A stretch of DNA of 64,000 nt from Dipteris shenzhenensis (lineage: Eukaryota > Polypodiophyta > Polypodiopsida > Gleicheniales). Location: the NCBI GenBank assembly GCA_047967505.1, contig CM106539.1; one strand, 5' to 3'. Both the position numbers and the translations under genes were made by a program. Below, piece after piece: positions 31,718 to 42,559 of this stretch (the stretch's first letter is position 1; each line of letters opens with the position of its first letter). The notes beneath the pieces were generated by a model. The model made no database searches. It was given only the letters and a program-made list of their open reading frames with translations, and was not told the DNA's origin.

Positions 31718-32860
31718 GTTATTCAGGCCACCTTTAAGTTAGTATTTGAATGTCGTCATGCTACAATAACTCGGGGCTGAGCTGCTGTAGGCACTCCCCT
31801 GACTCTCTCTGGGGAGTTTTTTTCCAGATGATGTAAGTCATTTTGACGTTTGGTACTTTGCCCCCCCCCCCAAACAGGTCGGGTCACAGTAGCAGCAACA
31901 GGTCGTCGTCGTCTAGCTCGGAGGGGGGCACTATCAACCTTCTTTCACGTAGGTCAGGTTCGGGGGGGACGCAGCAGCAGCCCATCCCAACCCCAGGCTG
32001 AGCTGAGCCCCTGGCTCAGTCTGGGGTGTTAGAGACAGTGAAAGGGCCCCCCAGCTTATTCACAGGCCATCATGGAGCTCCCAAAGGTGAATAATTTTGC
32101 CACAACACCTATCAGTAAACCCTCCTACTCTGATCTCGCAGCAACACCCAGCCCATACACATTGCATTAGAAGCGGAGGATTAGCTTAGACCCATGGGAG
32201 CAATATTTTCTACAGCAGGAAGTAAGGGAGCTTAGACTCATGGTTGCAGCCCTCGGGAAAAACTAAAGGAGATGGAGAACAATGGCAAGCAAGAAATCAT
32301 ATAGGAAGTATTACAGATACACAGTGAAGCAGCAGCCACACCACAGTTGGTGACCAAAGTCCAGAACATGGTTACCAATCAGGTCAAGTCTATAAAGAGG
32401 AAATCTCAGCAACAATGGAAAATAAAATCAAGAAAAGTGAAGTATATTCAGAAGTACAAGAGCAGGAAAAAAAGAGGGCTGCTAATGCACGATGCCAACG
32501 CATTGGATGACTATCTTCAATTGGCATGAAGGAAGCCTGGAAGGAAAAATTGATAATATTACAGCAGCAACCCCTCAGATTGAGTGGGACTTAAAGAACA
32601 TATCCATCGTTGCTCCTGTTGGGGTACAAGCTAAATGATATGAGGGCAAGAACCAAGATTCTTAATAAGCTGAGAGGTACCAAGGTATGGATCTGTGAGG
32701 AGCTCACCCCAATTCAGCTCAAGATGAATTCCATAGAACTGAATAAAGTGAAGGACGCTCATAAAGGAGGAAAATGGGCTGTCTATAGAGATGGAAAAGC
32801 ACTTATCAAAGACTTTAAATTCAAGAGAAGAATGTTGGTTTAGATGGCGCTAAAATTGGA
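31718..32860 (+). mobile_element. Second, more decayed LINE ORF1 copy
   Basis: It starts with a second copy of the 3' UTR (31718-31785 resembles 31563-31632, ending GGGGCTGAGCTGCTGTA). A C run at 31861-31871 and a degraded ORF1 follow, where frames at 32347-32529 and 32610-32843 read LRGTKVWICEELTPIQLKMN and GGKWAVYRDGKALIKDFKF. Many stops separate the pieces. No ORF2. Confidence 0.55.
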
Positions 32861-33170
32861 GTCATATTGAGTGAGATATGTAGGTGGGAAGGTTTTGTCA
32901 AGTTGTAGGTCATAATGGCCCAGGGGTTAAAAAGGGATTAGTATAATTGAAGTATAGGGAGAGGGGTCAAGGAACCTTAGACACTCTAGTACCTAAGTCT
33001 AAGGAGTCGCAAATGGACAAACTGATGGACACATCTGCCAATAGTACCCAGCTCTGAGAGCGCTTTGGCTACGTCCTATGCACGTAGATACTGATTCTAG
33101 CGTAGTGAAAGATCAGGATAGGCATACCATGCCGTATCAACACCATTCTCTGCTAGTCGCATGGAGGACT

Positions 33171-34184
33171 CTAATGCTTGCCTCGGTAATCCTCACTGGG
33201 GTAAGGCCTAGACTCAAGGAACGCCACTGTCTGAAGGATGGCATCAACCTGGAGAGGAGTCATGGTGAACTTTGCCTGTATAATCTGGTGGGGGACTGAG
33301 GGTTTACTCCGAATCATCCTGGATCCCATAGTCATCTGTAGCTTCTCAAATCTCCTCCGTGTCCCTGAAATATCACTCCCCCAAAAGGGTGCTGCATACA
33401 TGGCAGTCGGTCTCACCAGTGTGTCAAAAAGTCAACCCTTCTTCGGAGGGTTCCTGGAAATGCACTTGGAAGCATTGCCTCTCTCGTCGGCTCTCATCAA
33501 TATAGAGCCCGAAAAGGGTAGGCGATAGGGGGCAAGCCTTGTTTTACTCCGATAGTGCTCTCAACTCAGTCTGACATGCCTCTTGGGGAACGTACCCTCC
33601 CTCTGACGGACTCATACAGATTCATGCCCCCCCAAATCATGATCTCTGGGAGCTGCAACTCCTGTAACCGTCTGATTAGGCGAGAGCGTGGGACAGTATC
33701 AAAGGCCTTATGAAAGCCTACAAAACAAGTGTAGACTTTCTGATGTCTCCACTTCACCTCCTCAATAATGGCCCTTAGGTTGAAAATGTGGTCCAGGGTG
33801 GAGTGTTGTCTCCGAAAGCCCGCCTGCCCAAGTGCACGCTGCCTGTGACCCTCTGTGTGGCTGCAATTCTCCCTCTCTAGTACCAACCCGTATATCTTAG
33901 CCAAAGTGTGGCGAATCATAAGAGTGCGGTAGTTCCGAGGGATCCCCTGCCTTGTGTATCGGTGCTATGGTGGTGGTGCTCCAGGTAGGTGGGAAGCCAT
34001 GACATACAGCATGGTTGAACAGCTGTGCTAGGATCGGGGTCAAGATCTCTTGCCCCTGTGCAAAATGATCAGTGCGTAGTCTCTCATGATCTGGTGATCT
34101 CCTGATATGAAGCCGGAGAGGGGCAGCTCGTGCATTCTGCGCAGTGAACAAATGACACGGAGTGGGTCTAGGCATGGAGGACAT
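33171..34184 (-). pseudogene. LINE reverse transcriptase pieces
   Basis: Pieces in three frames cover RT blocks from the finger region to the thumb. The motif FVGFHKAFDTVPR matches the first catalytic block (FVDFRKAFDTVPR) but Asp is replaced by Gly. PSVPHQIIQAKFTMTPLQVD is the thumb region. No intact catalytic set is present. Confidence 0.75.
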
Positions 34185-34322
34185 ATCAGGTGCCTGACCT
34201 GGGACATCATGTAGGGAGCAAGCATATGTGTGTCATACTGTTGGATCTGTAATGGGGATGGGTGACTTCCACACTGCCATCCTCAATTTGTTTTGCATAC
34301 TCGTCCCATTGTTTAGACACCG

Positions 34323-35458
34323 TCATGTGTTGTCCCCTTCTCCTGCATCTCGTACTTCTCTTTCTGCCCTCTCTCGAATGATCACCTTGCCATCTTTGTA
34401 AATTGCCCATTTCCCCACTTGTCTTGCAGCCATCACCCACACCATTCCTTTCCTTCTATGCTCCTGCTGTAGGAGTGTGAGATCTTCATCTAGATAGATC
34501 TTGGTCCCCTTCAGTGTTGCCCGTGTACTCGTGAGGGTGGATCTATCTGTGGCTGCTCGTAATTTTACAACCAAGGGCCTTGTCGGGGTTGATTCCCATC
34601 TGTCAAATAGGGTTTTGCTATCTGACATGGAGCTATCACATTCAAAGTAGGATGGGAATGACAAACAAGGTTGATTCCCATCTTGTCAAAGACCTCTGAC
34701 CAGCACATTCAAAGTCTTGCTGCCCCGTCGTTTTTCTTCTTCAAGTGTTTCAGAGATGAGCTCCCTTTTCTTTGTTGTTGTGTCTTTCTTTAGCACATCT
34801 TTCCATGCAAGCAGATAATCTGCCTTCCCCTTCGTGATTTGCTGTATGAACTCAGCATGTTTCCCTTGTACCGTTGTTTGCAAAGCTGCCATTCCTTTCT
34901 GAGCTGTTCATTCTCTGATTTTAGCACATGAATGATCTTGCATCCTTCCTCTGGCATCCCCTTTGCATCTTTGAGCTGTTGCATTTGTTATTTAATGGTG
35001 TTCCGCTCCTCGTTTAATGGTGGCTGAAACTCCCCTTCCTCCCAGTATGCACTTGCCTTCAGTTTGTTATTCTCATCTTTAAGGGCAGCAACCTGGGCTT
35101 CTAATATCTCAATCTGAGAGGCCAAATGACTGGTTTTTTCACCTAGAACACAATTCATGTCCTGCAACATTTCACCTTTTTCACATGTCCATTTAGTTTG
35201 CATCTCCTCTTGCCATTTCTTCATTTCATCTTGCATTTGGGCTCGGAGGTTTGAGAGCTCGTCTCCTCTAGTGTCTCTCAACTTCTTGCGTAGACATTCA
35301 ATTTCAGTGTCTTGTATCTTGCATACTTCCTTGAGTGTTGATATGCAAGCCTTGACACTCGGGTCTTCGATCTTCTCCGCCTTCATCCAAATGAGGCTAT
35401 ACTTGCAGTCCTTCTCACCTCTTGTTTTCTGATCTGGTGAGCTCTCCTTTGTCCCCAT
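34323..35458 (-). pseudogene. LINE ORF1
   Basis: This is coiled-coil sequence in heptads with Lys/Glu-rich composition (LRAQMQDEMKKWQEEMQTKW, LASQIEILEAQVAALKDENN) followed by a basic C-terminal domain. Frameshifts break it near 34985 and 34680. It resembles the ORF1 copies at 30.8-32.8 kb, so all belong to related LINE families. ORF1 proteins bind LINE RNA and assist target-primed reverse transcription. Confidence 0.6.
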
Positions 35459-35649
35459 ATTGGCAGCTTTTGATGGTGTCTTAGCTCCTTCTTGCAGTCT
35501 TGAATCTCTTCACTTGGAGCCCATGTTTGTTGATCTGATTTCCCCCCCTTTTTTGGCCTGCCATAGGTAGGTCTTAAGTGAAGGCGATTCAACAAATTTT
35601 TATTTTAAAAAATTCTCCATTTTTTATTGATCCACATGCTATTTTAGCC

Positions 35650-35661
35650 CCCCCCCCCCCC

Positions 35662-35711
<50 letters not shown>
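35650..35711. repeat. C run followed by (TC)n microsatellite
   Basis: About 23 C bases are followed by about 38 bases of TC repeat. It is the reverse-complement arrangement of the (GA)n-G run at 36214-36272. Confidence 0.95.
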
Positions 35712-35715
<4 letters not shown>

Positions 35716-35858
35716 CTCCCTCATTGCTATCAATTCATCATCTCCGCCCTCTTTCGCTATTTGGATCTCGGGCAGGCCTTATGAATGATTTGTTATCATT
35801 CACCTTGTTTGTTTCTGTTTGCAGGTCGTTTTCAGCCCCTTGTCAAATGTGATCCATC

Positions 35859-36085
35859 ATAGGCTCACGGGGGGCCCTTGGTGTAGGTACAAGAGTTCGA
35901 GGGAGGGCCTGGAGTCCTTGGTGCAGACAACAGAAGCTCACGGGGGGGTCTGGAGCCCCTGGCCGAGGAGTAGGGCTCACGGGGGGGCCTGGAGCCCCTG
36001 GCGCAGATAGCAGCTCATGGAGGGGGGCCTGGAGACCCTGGTGCAGACTAACAGCTCACGGAGGGGGGCCTGGGAGCCCTGGTGT
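35859..36085. repeat. GC-rich minisatellite, about 45-bp unit
   Basis: About five degenerate units share GCTCACGGGGGGGCCTGGAG then CCCCTGGTGCAGA. They run tandemly. Open frames in this stretch are by-products of the repeat. Confidence 0.85.
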
Positions 36086-36213
36086 AGGCGCCTGCAGCTA
36101 GGCGTCTGGCCTAGTGGAGGCCCGGTGGCAGCAAGGTCCCATAGGCACAATGAACAGAAGCAGCAAGGCAACGATGGCACGGCAGCAGCAGCAGGGCGGC
36201 GATGGCGATGGCG

Positions 36214-36216
36214 CGG

Positions 36217-36260
<44 letters not shown>

Positions 36261-36272
36261 GGGGGGGGGGGG
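36214..36272. repeat. (GA)n microsatellite followed by a G run
   Basis: A (GA)n tract is followed by about 15 G bases and AGGGAGGG. With 35650-35711 it forms an inverted pair of simple repeats. Confidence 0.95.
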
Positions 36273-36399
36273 AGGGAGGGAGGGATATGTTTATGGGTGT
36301 CTGTATTCACATCTGTGATCAGTAAATATATGTGGAAGTAATAAATGGAATAGATAGGAAAGAATATTTATAAAAGAGAACCTTTAAAGTAGAAAATGT

Positions 36400-36715
36400 G
36401 GGTGTTAGAGAGGGATAACTCTGTAAGAGAACCCTGGTTATGTAAAAATAGAAAATGTAGGTAAGAGATGGTCTTACCTAAATGGTACTTGTAATACAGA
36501 ATAACCATATATAGTACATATATAGTTACAGAGTTGTGCCATTTAGAATAACCATGGTCTTACCTAAATGGTACTTGTAACATAGAATAAACATATAAAG
36601 TACATATATAGTTACAGAGTTGCGCCATAAACGAGAACCATAAAATTTAGGTAAGAGAACCTCTTACAATTGGTACAACCGTGGCTATTCTAAATGGTGC
36701 AATTCTGTAACTCAA
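36400..36715. repeat. Foldback (MITE-like) repeats close to the 3' LSD1 exons
   Basis: 36523-36556 (AGTTACAGAGTTGTGCCATT then TAGAATAACCATGG) is an inverted repeat of 36679-36713. A segment starting GGTCTTACCTAAATGGTACT is duplicated in tandem with a period of 86 bp (36470 and 36556). Short palindromes such as AGGTAAGAGATGGTCTTACC occur as well. No coding sequence was found. Confidence 0.65.
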
Positions 36716-37008
36716 AGCTGTCAGGTTTAAGCTGTAGGAATAATTTGGTTCATTGCGTTTTATTATTTTTCGTAACAATTTTCAGAACTATTAACAAAGC
36801 TTTCTACTACTATCATTTGTCATTAGTGAGTTAGCTTGACAGCTGTGTTTTGTACATTAAAAAAGATGCATGAAGGCAGGGCAGATTTGCTTTTGTAGGA
36901 TGGTTGGATGTCATCAATAAGGCATTCATGTGCAAAACGTTTAATCACGTCCTTTCTTTCTTGTAAAGGCTTTTTGAGGTCTAATACTTGCTATTTCTCA
37001 TGATGTAG

Positions 37009-37074
37009 CCAACTTCAAGAACACAAACTGTTGTAGTGGAGAATCCTATGACATTGGATGAAAGTGGAAAGCTG
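37009..37074 (+). CDS. LSD1: LSD1-like exon: conserved C-terminal motif
   Basis: The exon encodes PTSRTQTVVVENPMTLDESG then KL (22 codons, phase 0 at both ends). TVVVENPM and DESGKL are hallmark C-terminal sequences of LSD1-type plant proteins. The acceptor TGATGTAG ends at 37008, with a CTAATAC branch site 21 nt upstream. The donor GTAAGT begins at 37075. The exon is far too short to be found by gene finders that need long ORFs. Confidence 0.9.
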
Positions 37075-37180
37075 GTAAGTTTTCTTGTGACCTGTCATTG
37101 CTGTTCATTCTGAGCCTTCTAGCAAAGAGGGTAATCTAATTGCTCGCATGATACCTGATTCCTAATTTTCATTTGCACAG

Positions 37181-37222
37181 GTAAGTAATGTAGCTGTTGG
37201 AGTTACATCTGAAAGAAAGTGA
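37181..37222 (+). CDS. LSD1: LSD1-like terminal exon
   Basis: The exon encodes VSNVAVGVTSERK and stops at TGA 37220-37222. LSD1 proteins end VSNVVVGVTTDKK, so the stop is at the family position. The acceptor is TTTGCACAG at 37172-37180. The first six bases, GTAAGT, code for Val-Ser but also match a donor site, so the junction reads CAG|GTAAGT. The 3' UTR presumably follows; no clear poly(A) signal was assigned. Confidence 0.9.
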   Translation, partial: VSNVAVGVTSERK

Positions 37223-39230
37223 ACGCACCAGTACACGTATATGTATGTATGCAAAATATGTCTTTTTGAGTCTAGCCTTGCTCAGCTCGGATTGGTAAGG
37301 AAACTGTCTGGATAGAATTCTGGACTTCAAAGTTTTAAGCTTATCTTTTGATGATGGTAATCCGTAAGACTTCGATTATCTTGGGCATGTAAACTATGGC
37401 TCGTTTTTATATATTTCAAAATATATCAAGATATATGTACTGTATAAAATGTTAAAGACTGAAATATCAGGTTAGTCTCTAGGGATGAGAACCGTAGCTG
37501 TGCTTGTACTCTTACCCTTTGTTGTATAACTGGGGTTGCACTTGTCTCTGAACTTTCTGATTTTGCAGGGTAGTGTAGTGCCTTGCTTCCTAAAAACGAC
37601 ATAAGCATTCCTGTAAGCAGAAAACAGGTAGACTGTCCCATGGACACAGGAAGATAGGACATTTTATTGGAAGAGGGTAAATTCTTTTGAGAGTGACTTG
37701 CTTAAAATAAAGCAAGTGAAATGTTGACACTGGGGAGTTTTGCAAAACAAATGCATTCATGTGCATGCGCATCTGCAGGCTATTTGTCTGGGAGATTTTT
37801 AAAAACTGCTTGACAAGTGATTCTTGATGCTATGCACTGTTGTGATATGACTGTAAATTGTTTCTTTTTATACTGAGAATGTACGGTATATTCACCAAGG
37901 GTAAATCTGTATCTGAGAACATAGGATGATCTCTTCCAGTTCCAGTGAGATGGAGGTGGCCACTTTAGGCATTGTCAAATACATAAACCTATAACATGAT
38001 ATAGCGAGAGAAGGAAAGGTTGCTCACAATATGAACTATGATTAAGAATCAATTGCAGTGCCTTTTAGGGTGCTTTGAAAGTGATATGAATGGCGACAAT
38101 TCTGTAGTGGGTGGACCTACGTTTGTATGCTAGGTGTGGTTTGTACAAGCCTATACCAAGTCAGCAAACGCCCTTCATACTATGAGAAATCGTGATATTT
38201 CTTCAGGAGGACGTTGGAAACTTTTAGAACCCTAAGCCATCTCAGAACCACCTTGAGAACTGAGGTTTCCAAGAAAAATTCCTACTTTTAAAGGAAGTTA
38301 GCACCTAATATTTTAGGCTTATCTTAGAATTTCTTTCAGATTATAGCCTAAATCTACGCTCACTAGGCAGGGGGCTAAATGGGGCTACTCTAGAGGTTAA
38401 AGTGTCCAGACTCTCTTTAAGGGAGAATTGGTTGTTGTCATTTTTTCATTTGCATGCTAAATGTATCCTTTATCATGCTGCATGCAGGAATTTTGTATCA
38501 TGTGCATGCAGGCACGCTGCATCATGTTGCATACATGAATTTTGTATAAAATTCATTTTATTGCTGGCTGTTGTTGTGGCGCATGTGAGTCAGATAACTT
38601 TCATTTAGCTGTATGTCATCATGAATGGTCAAATTCAATTAGCTCTTATCAAGGCTTTTGAATATCATGATGTGGCACGTAAGAAACTAGTTTTGATTTG
38701 GCTATTTTTAGTTCCAGTGTTCAGTCAAGCTATGTTCATGATAAATAAACAATTGGTTTAACAAGTTTGTTGTCATAGTGGCACACGATGTAGGATATCA
38801 TAGTTACAAGTCTCTTGTCTACCTCTTTTGATTAAGGCTAGAGGGATAGCTTGTAGAACTATGTGCTCCTTTGATGCAAGTGATGAAATTGCCCCTAGCC
38901 ATTAGGTTCTACAATGAAATGCCTCAAGTATCTAATTTTAAGAACTTACGTTGTGTTAAGGCTTTTGTGGAATGGTACTATTGATCAATGTCCTTTAGTA
39001 GGTGGCTTTGCGTTAATTCAATGCATAAATTTTGAGGTTGGTGCTGAATTCGTCCCTAGTCATTATATTGTAAGCTGAAATGTATGAACTATTTAAGTTG
39101 TAGACCTCTTGTAATGGTATTGGGGAAGAATGTCCGATGGCTGTAATTCAACTCATGCAAAGCATGAAATTTTATTAAGTCCATTGATTCTTTGTCCACA
39201 TCAAATAAGAACTAATCCACATCAAATAAG
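37223..39230. other. Region after the LSD1-like gene, no gene recognised
   Basis: AT-rich sequence that may include the LSD1 3' UTR. It holds ATGCTGCATGCAGG-type repeats at 38450-38540 and a 21-bp tandem repeat (CCACATCAAATAAGAACTAAT) at about 39198-39239. Confidence 0.5.
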
Positions 39231-39833
39231 AACTAATGCTCGGGGAGGATAGGGGTTGAAGAGTTTCTCACCCCCTTGACGTAGGGGTTGACTAGCATGT
39301 TCTTGGCAAATAGCCAAATGGCAATAGCAAAAGTACCTATTTTATTGGCAATCGTTGTGCGTATATAAAGTCTTGTGAGAATGATACATCCCTTGGAGGA
39401 GGCATCAAGACATAAATCCCATTGCTTGATCTTCCAAACTAAATGAAATATAGTGGAAGGTAAGATCTCATACATATCACATTGATGTACATTTCAGGCC
39501 ACAAGGATTTACTCGATGGCTTCGTTAGCGATGATGAGCTTGAGGAATATTGTTTGTGCTTGGTAGCTTTTGATTGTGGAAGGCAATGCCATGCAAGCAG
39601 CCATGTGGATGTCTTTTGGTTTTGATATTCCGTTTCTCCATCTTGTAGAAGTCTTGTCATTTGGCACCTTACATTATCAAAATCCCCTAATCACTTAGTA
39701 GTAAAGTTGTTTTAAATGTGATCGTGCAATCCTTTGATAATTCGAGTTTGTAAGCCATCATGCATATCTTTTTCGACGTTAACTACGGTTGACAATATTG
39801 GGGTGATATTTTATACATATGGGGCTCCCCTTA

Positions 39834-41280
39834 AGGGTGTTAACATACTTGTCCATTTAAGCATGTTAGCTATTGTCCTAAGGTTATTGGGCTATCATGC
39901 CACTTTAGAATGATCTTTTGTAAGAAAGTAATTTGACTAGGTACTATGATCTTGTGTTTTTTTAAAGCATATCGTTATGTATGGCATATTTTGTATAGTC
40001 ATAGCCTATTAAGGGTGTTAATATACTTGTCCATTTAAGTATGTTAGCTATTGTCCAAGGACTTTGAACAATTTGCTTGCATTGGCCTCTTGCAAGAACA
40101 ACAATTTTAATATGCATGTTAGCGAGTGTTATCTTCATGTCGAGCATTCTTTTTCATTGCTTGTCTAACATAAAGTCCTTTTCTTTTAAAACTAAATCAA
40201 CTTTGACAAATTTCTATAATTGTATGTAGACCCTAAGAATGACCTCAAAGTGGTAATATTCTTTGGCATTTGCCACATTGAAATTGCAGCCCCTTTTGGA
40301 GAAACTATTTGGCACCATTCGATGTTATCAACTTCCTACTAAAATATTCTTGACTTCTTTCCTCCTTACCCCCTCCCCCTCCTCTTTCACCACCAACATA
40401 CACATACATGGGCTATTATGGCACTATATATTGGATCCTTTGCAAGAAATTAATCAATTTGACTCGATACTATGATCTTGCCATTTGTTTTGAGCGTGTT
40501 GTTATTTATGGCATGCCTTGTACCGTCATGGTTTCCCTTCAAGGGTGTTGAAATACTTTTCCATGTTTAAGTATATTAGCTATTTGTCTTAAGGCTATTG
40601 TCATTCTTTATTGCAAGAGCCAATAGGCTTAGGACAAAGGATCTAGATATACTTATTTACTCTAAAAAATTCTTTGGTCTTGGTCATAGGAGCACTCTTA
40701 ACGGAACTCAGATTACGCGTGTTGCTCAATAAAGCACTGCTGGATATTGGATTTCTTGAAATTCAATCATGTTCCTACCCATTTAGATTAGCAGCCATGA
40801 AATTTTGTTTTATAAAAATGTTCTAGTCTCACAATCAATTTCTAGATAAAATTAACATAACATCTGCATGCTTTCAACAATTGCATGTAACTAGTACTCA
40901 TATTTCTCTAAGAGTAGGAAAATACTTCTTTTAAAGGCAACTTATCTTTCCTCTTGGATTAACACTCCCCTATCCAAGCATGGGCTTGCATTTGTCTCGA
41001 GGAAGAACAAGTATCTTGAGATGCATATGAGCAAGTGTCGTCTTCATATTGAGCATTCTTTTTCATTGTTCTTACAACAAGTACTTTTCTTTTAGACAAT
41101 AAAGAACTTTGACAAATTTGCTATAATTTTGTGCAAACCTTAAGAGTGATCTCAAATTGATGATATTCTTTGGTACTTGCCACATTGAAATTGCAGTTAC
41201 TTTGGGAGCATTTATTTGCCCCATTCGGTGTTATCAACCAATAAAGACATTCTTTAGTTTTTCCCTCCTTTAACAAACCC
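39834..41280. repeat. Diverged internal direct repeats of an unknown element
   Basis: A segment at 40121-40375 (GAGCATTCTTTTTCATTG ... GCCACATTGAAATTGCAG) recurs at 41030-41285. A second segment (GGGTGTTAACATACTTGTCC) recurs at 39834, 40012 and 40543. The layout suggests an old, partly duplicated repeat family. No coding domain was recognised. Confidence 0.6.
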
Positions 41281-41299
41281 ACCCCTTGTCCTCGCTCGT

Positions 41300-42555
41300 G
41301 CCCCCCCCTACCCCCTCCTTCACCCCCTTTCCCTTTTGAGATAAGCACAAATTTTTTTAAGCTTTGCAAACAATGAAAACAATACAGCAGTTTGTGAGGC
41401 ACTAAAAGGAAGTTGGCTATTGTACAATACATCTCTCTACTTAGGGAAAATGTTAAAAAAGCATGTGGAAAGAAATGTCCTCTCCAGTTGTTGAATTATT
41501 TGTGCCCTTATCATAGATAGATCATAGGGTATAACTCATTTCCTTGGCAAATATTGAGGAGATGGAGGATTTGGGTTGAGTTTGTTAGCCCCCCTTCATG
41601 TTATTGTATTGGGCAGCCTAGATTTTCTTGGTTGCTTTTCTTTAACAAGAGCTTCAAATGCTAATGACTCAAACATGCTCCTTGTCTATTAGATAATATG
41701 GTAAGGTCATCTCTATGGAAAAAGCATGCCTACCCTCTATTCATAGCCCAAGTAAAAATTACGTGTATCCTTTGCATCTTGGCCACAATCAGAGGGAGCA
41801 TAACAAAATCCTGTAAGCTAAGAGGTAGCTCCAAAGGCAGTGCATTGTCATCTTCAGAACTTCTTGTTGCCACACAACAATGACTCCTCATTTGCAGCAA
41901 CCATGAACTTGTGGGTCATCTAACAAAAAGATGTCTTGATCAACTGTAGTATTGTTCCTGGTATCCCATTGGACCTTTTAGAGTGGATAACCTACCAGAG
42001 ACATAAGTGCCATTCAGTGAGCTCATTATTATAAGGTCGAAGGTTGATGGCCCATCTCATTCCTAGTCTCCCAACAACTCTAGTCCTCAACCACTCCCAA
42101 TAGTCTAGGGAACCATTATTCCCTCAAACCCTATCCCTTGGCTTTGACTCTAGTTGTATAATAGACCTCCTTGGTTGATGTAGCTTTTGATGGTGACTCT
42201 TTCAAACACTAGCTATTTGTAGATCTTCTTTTTTTCTACTCAAACGAGAATGTCTATTGTGTCTAGAAATCTTGGCATAAAGATGGAGAACATCTAATGA
42301 TGACAACGATGTTAGGGATATTGGAGACTAGGATGGAAAGGATTTTGAAAAAACCCACGTGTCAAGTGGGTTTCTCATAGAAAATCCCCTCATAACTCCT
42401 CTAATTACTTCTATTTGATAAGGGAGTATACGTGAAGAAAACCTCTCATAACCCCTCTTCATGGGTAGTTTCTCCAAAGAAACCCATTTGAAGGAAGCAG
42501 TTTCATCATGAAACTACCTTGGACTTTGAAGAAACACTCTCATCACCCCTCTTCA
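41300..42555. other. AT-rich stretch with no recognised gene
   Basis: It contains two copies of a CTCTCATAACCCCTCTTCAT-type segment at about 42446 and 42537. Nothing else was identified. Confidence 0.5.
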
Positions 42556-42559
42556 TGGG

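Larger units (their letters stand above)
33060..35600 (-). mobile_element. L1-like LINE lacking its endonuclease part
   Basis: Minus strand: ORF1 coiled coil (35458-34988: SVKACISTLKEVCKIQDTEI, RKKLRDTRGDELSNLRAQMQ), ORF1 C-terminal part (34664-34323: PLVVKLRAATDRSTLTSTRA then TLKGTKIYLDEDL), then RT pieces. The RT pieces are ILTPILAQLFNHAVCHGFPP then TWSTTTIAPIHKAGDP at 34184-33897, HTLAKIYGLVLE and GFRRQHSTLDHIFNLRA at 33919-33566, CFVGFHKAFDTVPRSRL, GVKQGLPP near 33540, and LRPTAMYAAPFWGSD near 33416. No endonuclease domain and no YADD motif were seen. It is a deleted, dead copy. Confidence 0.75.
7036..37008 (+). other. Giant intron of the LSD1-like gene (29,973 bp)
   Basis: The left boundary is the donor GTATGC after the third finger. 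The right boundary is TGATGTAG before the exon encoding PTSRTQTVVVENPM. A CTAATAC branch-point match lies at 36981-36987, about 21 nt before the acceptor. Both neighbouring exons are phase 0. The interval is filled with nested retrotransposons and LINEs in both orientations. Splicing across it is inferred, not shown. Confidence 0.7.
6642..37222 (+). other. LSD1: LSD1/LOL-like zinc-finger gene, 3' part (4 exons seen)
   Basis: Four exons in order on one strand encode the last two zf-LSD1 fingers and the conserved C-terminus of LSD1-type plant proteins. LSD1/LOL proteins are plant regulators of hypersensitive and oxidative programmed cell death. They act as zinc-finger scaffolds that bind partners such as bZIP10, catalase and metacaspase; this is family knowledge. 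Introns are 6756-6925 (170 bp), 7036-37008 (29,973 bp) and 37075-37180 (106 bp), all GT-AG and phase-compatible. The usual first finger is not in the window, so either the 5' exons lie further left or this locus starts at an in-frame ATG at 6626/6629. An additional exon inside the giant intron cannot be excluded. Confidence 0.8.

Noticed and set aside
36017-36341. Open frames on both strands
   Set aside because: They are made by the minisatellite and the (GA)n tract.
39233-39660. Minus-strand open frames of 73-80 codons
   Set aside because: No domain; composition and frame breaks look like decayed repeat.
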